64,000 nucleotides of DNA from Diplosphaera chodatii (lineage: Eukaryota > Chlorophyta > Trebouxiophyceae > Prasiolales > Stichococcaceae), in assembly GCA_032358165.1 (NCBI GenBank), contig JAALGY010000031.1, positions 2,232,001 through 2,296,000 on the forward strand. The letters run 5' to 3'. The number at the start of each line of letters is the position of its first letter. Position 1 is the stretch's first letter. The position numbers and the translations under genes were made by a program. Shown piece after piece: positions 46,669 through 57,256 of the stretch. Under the pieces are notes generated by a model that saw nothing but the letters and a program-made list of their open reading frames with translations, searched no databases and was not told the DNA's origin.

Positions 46669-49600
46669 ATGTCAGCACCAGATACACAGCAGCAGCGCCA
46701 CACAGCGCGTTCCAGTACCGCCAACAGCAATGCGTCCCCGGTTGCGCCCGGCAAGGCCAAGGGGCTGTCCGCGGCAGCATCTCGCAGCTACAGCGTGGTG
46801 AGCTTTCGGACATCTGAAGCAATGACATGTGTGCACGCGGATCTGAGAGGCGTTTGAGTACGTTTCAAGGACACGATAGGGTGCATCGTGCAATGCAGGC
46901 CCAGCATTGGGAGCAGCTGGCGGTACTCAGCGATGAGCAGCAGTCAGCAATCGACTTGATATCGCAGCACTGCGCTGAACGCCCCACCGCCCACGTGAGT
47001 GCCACTGTTGGAGCTGTCGGCATGTTCATGCAGACACGTCGTGCTCACAGAGCCGCTACCATCGCCAAAGCCTGCCGCTATGCATCTGCGTCGCTGAGGC
47101 AGAGCCTGAAACTCCACTAATGCACTGTGTTCGTTGTCCATAGCTTGCCGAGAATACATCAGAGGCCGCGGCAGCCGCGTCGGGGGGACCTGACAGTCCG
47201 GCAGTGGCGCCGTCTGCGCACTTTGAGGATGCAGTGCTGCACAACAGCGCCGATTTCTACAAGTGGCATTCTGAGCTCGAGGCGACGCGCACGTCGGAAA
47301 CAGAGGAGAAGTTTCGGCGCTATGCTGCCACGTTGCAGGGCTACCTCGACGCCTGCAACGGCCTGCTGGGCAAGGTGCGCCCCTGCTCGCCACCCCGCAG
47401 ATGAGGCCGCCAGCTGGAACGATGGCCGTGTCCCAAAGTCGGCCTGCTGTTGTCCTCGCTCCCAAATGCGACACCTCATCAGTGATGCATGTTGCAGGTG
47501 GACCAGACATTGGACTTCTTTGGCACTCTGAAGTCACAGCACCATGAGGTCGCCGCCAAGACGCGGCAACTGCATGACAGCTGCCAGCAACTGGTGCGCT
47601 GTCAGTTGCCGAGACACATCAGCTGCACTGGTCATGTCGCCCAGTCACCAACAATAACCTCGCCATGCAGCGGTTGTACCTCGGCACACCGGAGTGAGGC
47701 CCGTCTGCCATTTGCCGCTGCAGGTCTCGGAGAAGGACCAGCTGGCGGACTTTGCGCAGGCGCTGCGCACGAAGCTGGCGTTCTTCGACGAGCTGGAGGT
47801 GGTGGGGAGCCGCTTCCACGGCTCCTCCGCGCCGTCGGTGGACAGCGACAGCTTCCTGCCGCTTCTGTCGCGCCTGGACGACAGCCTCGCCTTCGTTGCC
47901 GCACACCCACAGTGAGTGCTGGAAGGTGCTGCAAACCCAACTGCAAGATTGGCATGCCAGGAACAGCGGTCTGCCGCTGTGGTGCTACCACCCGCTATGC
48001 ACCTACAAGAACAGAAGGTTGCACTGCCGAGGTCACACGCCCATGCGTGCCTTTCGGGATATGAGCTCGGTGCCATGCTGTGGCGCTTGCAGGTATGCGG
48101 ATGCGGGCGCCTATGCGGGCAAGTTCAGGGCGCTGCAGCAGCGGGCGCTGGCGGCCGTGCGCACGCGGGTGTCGGCGGTGCTGCGGCACGCCTCAGAACA
48201 GGTCCACGCCATGACACACGGCGGTGCAGTGTGCACAGAAAGCTCTGGAGCCACCCATGTCCACCATGCACAGAACTGATACCATCCCAGCCTGGAGCAT
48301 TGCCAATGCAATCACTGGCTGCTTGCAACATCGAATGCCACTGCAGGCAGGGCCACTTGCGGCTGCATATCACGGTGGACCACCCTCCTCAATGGGAGGC
48401 AAGCCTGCGGTGCTGCAGGTGCAGCTCGCGATCCGGGAGGGGCGCAGCACGGGCGGCGCCCAGCGAGCGATGCAGAACGGCGCTGCGGCGGGCGGCGCAT
48501 CGGCCCAGGGGCGGCGGGACGCGTCCGCAGCAAACGGCGCGGCACCGCTGCTGCCGGAGGGCGCCGAGGCGGCGCTGCTGTACGTGCGCTTCAGGGCCGC
48601 CGCAGAGCCCGGGCTGAAAGGTGTCCGCCGCTCCTGATTGGCTGCAGGCCTTGGCCAGGGACCATCGGTCGTCTGTGAAAATAAACGTCAGCAACCAGAA
48701 AAGACGTGCTTACATGCTTCACGGCCTGACATGTGTCTTGGCGCATGCAGGGATACTGTCGGGGGTGGCGCACCGCGCCAAGGCGCCGGAGTACGCGCGG
48801 CTGCTGGGCGACTGCCGGGCGCTGTACTGCGAGGCGCGGCTGGGGCTGGTGGCCCCCGTCACCCGCGCCCGCATTGCCGCCCTAACCGCCCAGCCGCTGC
48901 CCGCGCTCACCCGCTCCGGCTGCGCCTACCTCATGCAGGTGCCGTGCACAGACAGCAGCCGCCCTGTTGCATTGTGCCGCTGGCGGACATCTGTGCTGGG
49001 TCTGCACACAGTCAGGCAGGCGGCACCGTCCAGCACACGGGGCGAGCTGTGCTGATGGTGTGCACGGCTGCACAGCAGCCCTGTTGGTGGCACTCTCGAA
49101 TTCAAGGCATCACAGCGGCGCTGTGCAAGCTAAATCACTGCATCGGTGCGTGCAGGCGTGCCAGATGGAGCACCAGCTGCACGAGCACTTCTTCCCGGGC
49201 GACGCGTCTCCGGCGCCCGGGGACGGGGGCGGCCTGGAGCCGCTCATGGAGCCGCTGTGCACCGTGCTGTACGACGTGCTGCGCCCCCAGTTCATCCTGC
49301 TGCAGCGCCTGGACGACCTGTGCGAGCTGGTGGACATCCTCAAGCACGAGGTGCTGCTATGGTGTTTCGCCGGTGCGGTCTTGCTTGCTGTGCAGCACAG
49401 AAGCACGCCAGCAGCTGTCCCTCCTTCGATGAGGCAACAGCTGGATCACGACAGCGCTGCAACACACTGAGCACAGCCGTCTGGCATGCTGCCGCAGGTG
49501 CTGGGGGAGCAGCTGGGGCGGCGGGGCGACGCCGTCGCGCCCCTGCGGCCGATGCTGAACCGCACGCTGGCAGACGTGCGGCACCGCCTGGTCTTCCGCG

Positions 49601-51740
49601 CCCACACCTTCATCAAGGTGCACGCGAGCTTGCCACCCGCTCGCACCGCAGCCATGACTCGCTGCAGCTGGACCATCGACCCATGCATGCAGTTGAGCAA
49701 TCGTTGTGGGTTGGTAAGCGAGCAAACACTGCCTGCAGCACCACTCCAGGGTTGTACACATATCTGCAGGAGGAGGTGGTGGGGTACCAGCCACAGCCTG
49801 AGGACCTGGACTACCCCGGCAAGCTGCAGCGGCGTGCGGAGGCTGCTGTCAGTGCTGCCAAGCCGCAGCCGCCACCTGAGGCTACAGACGGCGTGCCCAA
49901 TGCGGCGCAGGACGGATCCGAGGTGCGGTGGTGCAGGGTCCCACCCTATTGGGAGCGCGCAGGACTGCAAGCAACCTCCTGCTGAGCAGCTGGAGGCCGT
50001 TTTGACTGCACTGCTGGGTGCGGGAATGGTCTGCATGTGGGTACGGGGGCTGCGCCATCAGGCAGGCCCAAGATGCTCGGCAGAACGTCTTCTCAGGGGA
50101 TGCAACATGGTCCAACACTGGGTCTTGCTGGCAATGCAGGCAGAGGGCGATGCAGCAGCTGTCGAGACCTGGTGGCCGCCCGTCGCCGCAGCTCTGCGGG
50201 CGCTCGGGCAGCTGTACGGCGCGCTGGACAGCCGTACGTTTGGCGGCCTGGCACAGGATGCTGTGGCCGCTGCCACAACCTCAGTGCAGTCAGCGTCTCG
50301 AGCCGTTGCAAAGCGTGAGCATGCGTTGCAGAGCTTCATTACAGTTTGCTTATATCGTTTGCAGTGCTTGTAGGTGCACGAAGTAGGTGATGCTTTGAGA
50401 CAGCTGATGTGCATCGTGCAACAGCTATCGTGTAAGCTGCGCAGGGAGCGGGCCCATGGACGGGCAGCTATTTATGATCAAGCAGCTGCTGATCCTACGG
50501 GAGCAGATCGCGCCCTTCCAGGTACTTCTGGACGTATTCCGGCACATGACAAAATTTGTTCGTGTACAATACGCCGGCCGTTCAATTTGAACTGGTGTGC
50601 AGCAAGTCAGTCAGTCGCTATCAGCCACTATTGAACTCGCGATTGAATTACCAGGTCCGGATGTCCATTCGCGATGGATGTTGACGCAGGCAGACTTTGC
50701 GGTGCTGGACAAGCAGCTGGACTTCAGCCACCTGCGGGACCACCTGCGCCGCATCGCGGGCGGCCCCGGGCAGCTGTTCAGCCTGGGCACCGACAACGCC
50801 ATGTTGCAGCTCGTCTCTCGCGGCGGGCCCCGCGTGCTGGAGTCCCAGGTGCTTTCTCATTGTCCCAGCTTGACCGCCAACTGTGCCTGCTTGGAAGACA
50901 TTCTGCGGTTGCGAGGTGCAGCAGGCGCTGGAGCTCGGAGGCACAGTGCGTCATCAGTGAAGATCAGTCTGCAGTAGTGGCGGTCGACAGCCGACAGATG
51001 CTGTGATGCGTGGCGCCAGGTGGACAGCAAGAAGGAGCTGGAGCGGGCGCTGAAGGCGGGGTGCGAGGCCTTCATCATGGGCGCCACCAAGCTCACGGTC
51101 GACGACATGCTGTCCTTCATCACCAAGGTCACCGCCGTCAAGGTCGCCGCCTCCACAAAGCCGCTGCGCGAGCAGGTGTGTTGCCGCCGATCAGCCCGCC
51201 AGCCAGTTTCAAGGACACCGACACTTAGCCCCGCCAGATCGGACCCACCCTGCCTATCCCATCCGAGGCTCGGTTACACGATGCTATTTCTTCCTGGCGT
51301 GCGACACCTCTTCCTGCTTCTGCAGGCCTTCGCTTCGCCCACACGGCTGGCAGAGATGGTGACGCGGGTGAAGACGGCGATGGCGGGGCCGCTGCCGGCA
51401 GCCGTGGCGAAGATGAAGCTGTACATGGTGCGTCTGACAATGAGCATGGACGAGAGCATTTCGTCTGGTCCTGAGCACCATCAGCCGGCTTGGTGGCGCA
51501 GATTGCCTGCATGACCGGCGTGCAAAGACCTAGGTTGAGTGTCTGAGCCACTTGTGTTGTCTGCTTCAGACGAATCCCGGCACACATGCGGTGTTGCTCA
51601 AGCCCATCAAGGCAAACATCGCAGAGGCACATGGCCAGATTGCATCGCTGCTGGAAGGGGAGTACACAGACGAGGAACGGACGACGATAGGCCTGACCCC
51701 ACCGGACGAGTTGGCTCGTATCCTCGAAGGTCTCAGCTGA
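46669..51740 (+). CDS. COG3: Conserved oligomeric Golgi complex subunit 3 (COG3/Sec34)
   Basis: Lobe A subunit of the COG tethering complex that captures retrograde vesicles at the Golgi. Exon 1 (ATG 46669) is a Ser/Ala-rich tail joined in phase 0 to AQHWEQLAVLSDEQQSAIDL. The Sec34 domain follows: NSADFYKWHSELEATRTSET, YAATLQGYLDACNGLLGK, VDQTLDFFGTLKSQHHEVAA, VSEKDQLADFAQALRTKLAF and FLPLLSRLDDSLAFVAAHP, then YADAGAYAGKFRALQQRAL. Middle exons include YARLLGDCRALYCEARLGLV, CQMEHQLHEHFFPG, and FILLQRLDDLCELVDILKHE. The C-terminal part has LDFSHLRDHLRRIAGGPGQL and ends with the family's LLKPIKANIAEAHGQIASLL and LEGLS at 51740. About 18 exons over 5 kb. Match in order and length is convincing; a few internal exons were not delimited. 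Confidence 0.93.
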
Positions 51741-52179
51741 TCGGAGCAGCACGTCAGACAGCGCCTGCAAACGGTGTCGGTCACCATGCATTGTCTGTAT
51801 CAGGATAGATTGTAGCTGAAGTTAGCGTCTGTAGAAGCACAGCAGCAGTAAGTTACAATATCAGCTGGCATGTATGATGGTCGAGCAGAAAGTACAACAA
51901 ACATGCAATAGAGCGCACAGTGACGTCTTGGCCTGGACCTTTGAAGTATGCGCTTCCTGTGCATCCAACTGCTTCCACGTGACTCTCAACATGATTCACG
52001 TTCCCGGGGTGCACGGAAATCGCTGACAGCCTGCGCGGCCGTCCTGCACGCAGCGCCTCAGCAGCACAGTACGGCCAGGTTGAACCGGTATAAGACTGCC
52101 GGCTACGACACGCACATCGTAGCAGCTGGATCGCAACGTCTTGCTGCCAGTCACAACGGTTGCAGTTGAGCGGTGCACG
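51741..52179. promoter_or_regulatory. Gap with possible TATA box before the membrane-protein gene
   Basis: About 440 bases between two plus-strand genes. GTATAAGAC with TATAAG at 52089-52094 lies about 90 bases before ATG 52180, a plausible TATA element for the membrane-protein gene. The left part is COG3 3' UTR. Confidence 0.4.
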
Positions 52180-52839
52180 ATGGCACGGCTCGCCGGGCTC
52201 GCTCTGTGCAGCGCAGCCGTCGTCCTGCTGTGTGCAGCACAGGCGCACGGCTTCACACTCACAGTCAAAGCCAACGGCGGTTGCACAGGTTTCCAGTACA
52301 CCATCAAGAAGAACCAGTACACGTACAATGAGACACTAGGCAACATCACGCTGGCGAAGGGCTGCACAAAGGCGGATCTCAGCATCTCAAAGTTCTACAT
52401 TCCTGGAGCTTGCGCAAACACGCGGTCGAACAACCTCAATTTCAAGAGCCTCAGCCCGAGCAACTTCAACTGCGATCGCGTGGAGAACTTCAGCGAGGAC
52501 ACCTGCAACAAGGTCTTCGATCAGGCGCCCTCCGGCTCCATTGTCAGCAACCTGACCTCTGGCGAGTTCATCGACTACGACAGCATCTGCTGGCCGGCAG
52601 ACGTGGGCTACGTGTTTGTGAAGAACTCCTGCAAGGTTTCCAAGGGCGATGCCCGCGTTGCCGTGGATGTGAAGTTGCAAAGCTACGACGGAGCAGGCTG
52701 TGACATCGTCAAGCTGCCATTTGGCAATGGCGTGGGTCTGTCACCAGGCCTCATTGTCGGCATCGTGGTCGCCATTGTGGTTGTCGTCGTGATTCTGGCG
52801 CTGCTGATCTGGTGCTGCTGCTGCCAGCTCCGCCGCTGA
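52180..52839 (+). CDS. Intronless type I membrane glycoprotein of unknown function
   Basis: Single frame of 219 residues. Signal peptide MARLAGLALCSAAVVLLCAA, then QAHG (about 24 residues). The ectodomain of about 160 residues has eight Cys (GGCTG, KGCTK, GACAN, NCDR, DTCNK, ICWP, NSCKV, AGCD), enough for four disulfides, and several N-glycosylation sequons (NETL, NITL, NFSE, NLTS). A single membrane helix follows, LIVGIVVAIVVVVVILALLI, and a short tail WCCCCQLRR whose Cys cluster could be palmitoylated. I recognise no domain. Low Pro content separates it from wall glycoproteins. Codon use looks like ordinary local coding DNA, but absence of introns is exceptional among these neighbours, which could mean retroposition, recent origin or transfer. 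Likely surface receptor or adhesion-type role is speculation. Confidence 0.8.
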   Translation: MARLAGLALCSAAVVLLCAAQAHGFTLTVKANGGCTGFQYTIKKNQYTYNETLGNITLAKGCTKADLSISKFYIPGACANTRSNNLNFKSLSPSNFNCDRVENFSEDTCNKVFDQAPSGSIVSNLTSGEFIDYDSICWPADVGYVFVKNSCKVSKGDARVAVDVKLQSYDGAGCDIVKLPFGNGVGLSPGLIVGIVVAIVVVVVILALLIWCCCCQLRR

Positions 52840-53264
52840 GCCAGCTTGCAGACTCTGGCAGGATTGGCTTGCTGTCAGCGGGTAGTTTGGGCGTAGCCAT
52901 CCGGCTCTCGGTCTGTCCTGTAGCACGCTGGCGACGACACTGAAGACTGGCATTGTGTGTTTTGGGCAAGTCAGGGGCACTCGGGCAGCTGTGCAGTGGG
53001 GTGCCACCAATCAGCACACATGGCATTGCAAACATTTCTGGAACCGTGATGAGAAGCCCTAACTGTGAACAATGAACGATGCAATGGATTAAGGGTTTGT
53101 GCATGTGAACACGACTTGACTGGGTGCTGACGCCGCCAGCACAGGCCACCCTGGCACCAGGCCAACTGCACGACAACTGCCCACATTCATGAATTGTGGG
53201 CATCTTGAAGATTTGCAGCCGTGGTCGCATCACTGACTATATCTTTGTGATCTATAGTGGTGCC
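52840..53264. other. Gap between membrane-protein and CUE-Smr genes
   Basis: About 425 bases: 3' UTR of the membrane-protein gene and promoter of the CUE-Smr gene. A weakly AT-rich patch near 53238-53256 (GACTATATCTTTG) precedes ATG 53265 by 20 to 30 bases, so it is more likely leader than TATA box. Confidence 0.35.
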
Positions 53265-55434
53265 ATGACCACCTCCAAAGCAAGCGAGACAGCAATTTTG
53301 GGTCAGCTGAAGCAAATATTTCCCAATCATTCGTCGTCGTTGTTGCGAAATGCTGCCACGCAGCACAACTTTGACCTGGAGCTGACAGTAGCGAACTTAC
53401 TGGCTGCTGATACAGACGATACAAAGCCTCTCCAGGTTGGCATTCGGTCCAACGCTCGACTCCAGTCATCACGCACATGATGCCGCATGGAAATTTGCAA
53501 GCATGTCTCGTGCTCTGGGATCTGAGGTGCACATGTTCAAATCAGGTGCCGCAACTGCAGCAGCCGCGAGATTGGCTTCGCAAAAGCAAGCCTAAAGTCC
53601 GGTCGGGAGGCTGGCACTCCCTCACAAAGCAGCACCAAACCGGGACTCCAGCCGTCACAGGCCTCTCCTTCCAGCCGCAGAACTCAGTGCAGCACGCTAG
53701 GCCGCTGGAGCACAACAGCGGCGAATTCCCCACCTTGGGCGGTAGTAGCAGTGAGCAGGCGCCACATGGTACACCGAACTGTGCTGACAGCCACGGGTCC
53801 GCAGCAGGACCTGGCGGCACCAGAATTGGCATCCGGAATAGCCAACGACCACATACTCCGCTGGACGCTCATCATCGTCCAAAGCTACCGGCCACAGCTC
53901 CAGCGTCAGCAGAGAAGTCAGATGGTGATGACGTCACGGCAGTCAGCAAGGATTTCGCGAGGGTGCTGGGCAAGAGCGCCTCGGCAAAACGGGAGGATGA
54001 GGCCAGTGAGCAGCAGCGGCGGCAGCAGGATGCAGCAGCTGAGCTGACGTTGCGGCACCCCTGGGCAGGGCACGACCTGGTGCAGGTAGGGTGTGTGGCA
54101 GTATTGCTCTGCAGATGGTCTTCGCGTTTCAAGTCTGACAGCGGTCTGAACTCGCACCATGCGAAGCTGCCTGTGTGTAACGTCAGCCATTGGTTGCTGT
54201 ATCAGTCATCAAAACACGTTGTGCACGGCGTCATGCAGGCCGTCTTGGCGGGGCTTGGGGGCGAGCAGCAGGCGGCGGCCCAGGTGCTGGACGAGATGCT
54301 GGCCGCGCGGCTGGCGCAGCAGCGGCGCAGCAGCGACGGCCTCGCGCGTCGCGGCAGCGACGGCGGCGCGTTGCCGCAGGGGCACACGCCGGATGCGGCG
54401 TTGGCCAACGCCTGCCCTGTAGACTCGCCGGAGGACTATGAGCTTGCCGCTGACCTTGCAGAGGAGCCCTACCGGTACGGTGCCAAGTATGACAGTGCAG
54501 GGAACTGTGTATTCGTTGCTGCATCACTCGTGCACTCGTGGTCTTGACCCCTGCTGCGCTACAGCGGACGTGGCATCCCAACCTTTGACTGAAGGTGCGC
54601 CGCCACTCTTGCACACAGGCACCACCGTGGTGAGGCTATCCGGCTGACGCATGTGTGGCAGCGCGGCATGCGCCGCGCTGCTGCCGCCTTTGCAGCGGGT
54701 GATAAGGCAGCTGCCGGACGCATCGCTCAGACTGCAAGGCTCAAACGGTGGGCTGCTGCTTGCACGACATTTCTGCCATCTACTCCCCACCCTGACGCAG
54801 GGACCTGCATGGTGCTGCACCCAGAGTATCATGATGCATGGTGGATCATGGCGGCCCCTGCATCACAGCGCAGAGAGGAGGCGCTGGCGGCACACGGGGC
54901 GGCCGCACAGCACATACTGCACGACAACAATGCTGCCAGGGGCCGCGGCGCCGCTGAGCTGGACCTGCACGGGCTGCACGCCTCTGAGGCGGTGGCGGCC
55001 CTGGACGCCCACCTCCAAAGTAAATCACAGTGCTCAGTGTGTCTAGAGGTTCCATTCAGAGCTATGACCCGTGACGTTGTGCCGGTCATGTTTTCCTGCC
55101 TGGCATCAAGTGCAAGGGTTGCCTCTGGGATCACCCACAGGGGTGATCACTGGCAACGACTGGGTGTCCAGCTGTCTTGTGGTGAGCACAATTGCTCGAT
55201 CTTGTGACGCCCGCTCCAGGGCTGGAGGCAGACAGCGCCCCCAGCAGCGCGGCCGTGGACCGCGTGAGGGTGATTGTGGGCCGGGGCCGGCACAGCGCCG
55301 GCGGCGAGGCGACGCTGCCGCGCGCCGTGGAGAGCCACCTGCTGGACGCCGGCCGCAAGTACACGGCTAGGGGCGGCGCCTTCGAGGTGCTGCTGCGCAG
55401 GGGCAGGCGGCCTGGCAGCGCCACAGCGCGATGA
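53265..55434 (+). CDS. CUE - DUF1771 - Smr domain protein (CID7/N4BP2-like)
   Basis: RNA-associated protein with the domain order of plant CID7-type poly(A)-binding-protein interactors. The N-terminal CUE domain (residues about 9-45: ILGQLKQIFPNHSSSLL, FDLELTVANLLAAD) should bind ubiquitin. A second exon of about 180 residues is low-complexity and holds PLEHNSGEFPTLGG, similar to a PAM2/EFPTLG motif. Next is a helical Ala/Gln-rich part (LGGEQQAAAQVLDEMLAARL). The DUF1771 region (WQRGMRRAAAAFAAGDKAAA) joins RREEALAAHGAAAQHIL and leads into the Smr domain: ELDLHGLHASEAVAALDAHL (LDLHG motif), then after an intron VDRVRVIVGRGRHS (GxGxHS) and ending RRGRRPGSATAR. Smr domains of this type can nick RNA. 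Five to seven exons; start ATG 53265 directly precedes the CUE domain. Domain calls firm, PAM2 tentative. Confidence 0.86.
55129..55148 (+). repeat. Short perfect inverted repeat in an intron
   Basis: GATCACCC, a four-base loop ACAG, then GGGTGATC, inside the intron preceding the last Smr exon. An 8-bp perfect stem could form in pre-mRNA. No known element. Confidence 0.75.
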
Positions 55435-55605
55435 TACATGTCAGGTGTTCGAGTACTGCTTCGTGATCAGACCCGTCTGACCCTGGTCAGTTGCACGACT
55501 CTGTCAAATCAATTCCTTCGTGACCGACCAGAGTGTACCCACAAAGTGTGAAGTTGATTGCGTCGTCAGTCTGTCGACCCCTTTGCCAAGCAGCCCTACT
55601 CTCAG

Positions 55606-56491
55606 TCAACCGTGAGCTGCATCTGGAGAGGTGCCTGCTGCTGGCGCAGCAAGGCTGCAATTGCCCGCAGCTCCCTTCAGCCGTGTCATGCTGGCAAGCT
55701 GCGTCAGCATTACGATCTGCTCATGCTGCAGTACATCCACCTGCTGCTGGTGAGCAGCGGCAGCTGTGGCTGCCGCTACCTTGTGTGCCGTCAGCTCCAC
55801 CTGCACGGCGGTTGCACATAAACTGTTCAGGTGTATGCCTCGACCTACTGCAAGCGAGTGAGCTCAGTTGCCACACCAGATGGGCACCTGCAGGCGGGCT
55901 GCCTCTGCACGACTTGCATCGAATTTGGTTGAGAGGTCCCTATGCAGCTTCTCAACCACCAGCAACCTCGCGGCCTTCTGCTGCTGTGCGGCCTGCATAG
56001 GATTGTCATGTCGTAACATATTGCAGCCCACGTCAAGGTCTGGCTGCATGAGCTTCGATGCATGGCCAAGATCAATGCCACTGACACAGCGTTGGTACAG
56101 AACGCTCGAGTCGGCTCATCGCCTGCATCGTCCAGCAGCTGGACCCACCTGTGCCTCCCTCCGCAGATCTGCAGCAACGTCATCAGTGATGGCCGACTGC
56201 TCCACAAGCTCCTTCCTGGCAGCTTCCAATTGAGAGCGAAGCTCATGAATTGTTGCAGCAGCGTCTGCAGCCTGCAACGCTTCGTCGCAAGACGCATGGC
56301 TATAACATTCACTGAAATTGTGCAGGCATTGAAGACCGCGGTGGAATGCAAAGCTGGCAACAACTGGGCTCTCAACAACGTACCGAATACTTTCGGCTCA
56401 CCTGTTGATCCTTCACGGCAAGAAGCTCCCTAAGTGCGGTGAGTTGTGCTTGCACGTCAACCTTCCCTGATTTCCCGGCTGTTGTTGGCAT
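55606..56491 (-). CDS. Small coiled-coil protein, function unknown
   Basis: Four or five exons that together predict an almost wholly helical, heptad-rich chain of about 170 residues. From ATG 56491: MPTTAGKSGKVDVQAQLTAL, RELLAVKDQQ; then in phase 0 AADAAATIHELRSQLEAARK, ELVEQSAITDDVAADLRREA (near 56255-56135); AAQQQKAARLLVVEKLHRDL, STKFDASRAEAARLQ (near 56010-55890); and a last exon VELTAHKVAAATAAAAHQQQ, VDVLQHEQIVMLTQLASM ending at 55606. The exons share phase 0 borders and continuous heptads, which argues for a real gene. The helices resemble small dynein-regulatory or centrosomal coiled-coil proteins, but coiled coils look alike and I do not assign a family. It is convergent with the CUE-Smr gene, 170 bases apart. 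Upstream coding exons may exist. Confidence 0.5.
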
Positions 56492-57256
56492 GACCAGAGC
56501 TCGCTCACGTCGCTGAACATCGCCTTCGGCTTTGAATGTACTGCAAACGGCTTCGAGCTTCGATTTTCAGGGCTACCCAGTTCAGATGGTCAGCTCGCGA
56601 AGTGTATCGAGCAGCAGATCACAGCTGCGCATGCCGGCAGTGGACACACCAGCGACATCTGCACACTCTTGTGTCGGCAGCACAATCACTTGCAGCAGCT
56701 GCTCGGCTGTGTAGATGTGAGGTAAGAGCCGCCGTATGGCAATTTGATAGTGAGAGACATATCTGCACGCTACCTGCTGCCTGCTCAGTTGAGTTGGTGC
56801 ATCCAAGGCAAGATGTACTACAGGGCGCCAAAATGAGAGCAAGCGCAGCAGGGTAGCATGGTATTCCTGTGAACAGTATGAGAATTGGCAGGCCTGGCCG
56901 CAACGGTTTGCGAATGAGATTGATTTGCTGCGTGTCCGGCAAGTGAAGGTAGGGTTGCTGACGCGCAGTGAGGTGTTCGAAGCAATCCCGTCGACTGAGG
57001 GCAGGGCTGCCAATGAGAACAGCGCCGTCAGAGAGCTGACAGCATCGCCAATGCATGCAAGAGTACACCATTTCTGCTGACAAGGGGCGGCCGTGCGCCG
57101 TTCCCCAGCACTTGAGCGGGTTCGACGCCAGGTGACCTTCGTCGTGGGGGCCACATCACGTCACAAGTCCCCTGTCCGCTTGTCACTGCAGAGCATACTT
57201 CAGCATGACCCATGTCCATACACAACATCAGCCTCCTGTGCTGGCCCCAGGCCTCG
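56492..57256. promoter_or_regulatory. Divergent region, coiled-coil gene (-) / SIZ1-like (+)
   Basis: About 765 bases between two divergent genes, presumably both promoters and leaders. A minus-strand frame (57154-56582) is open for 190 codons but has no heptads, domains or splice logic linking it to the coiled-coil gene. ATG 57212 lies upstream of the SAP exon in frame and could be a longer start for the SIZ1-like gene. Confidence 0.35.
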
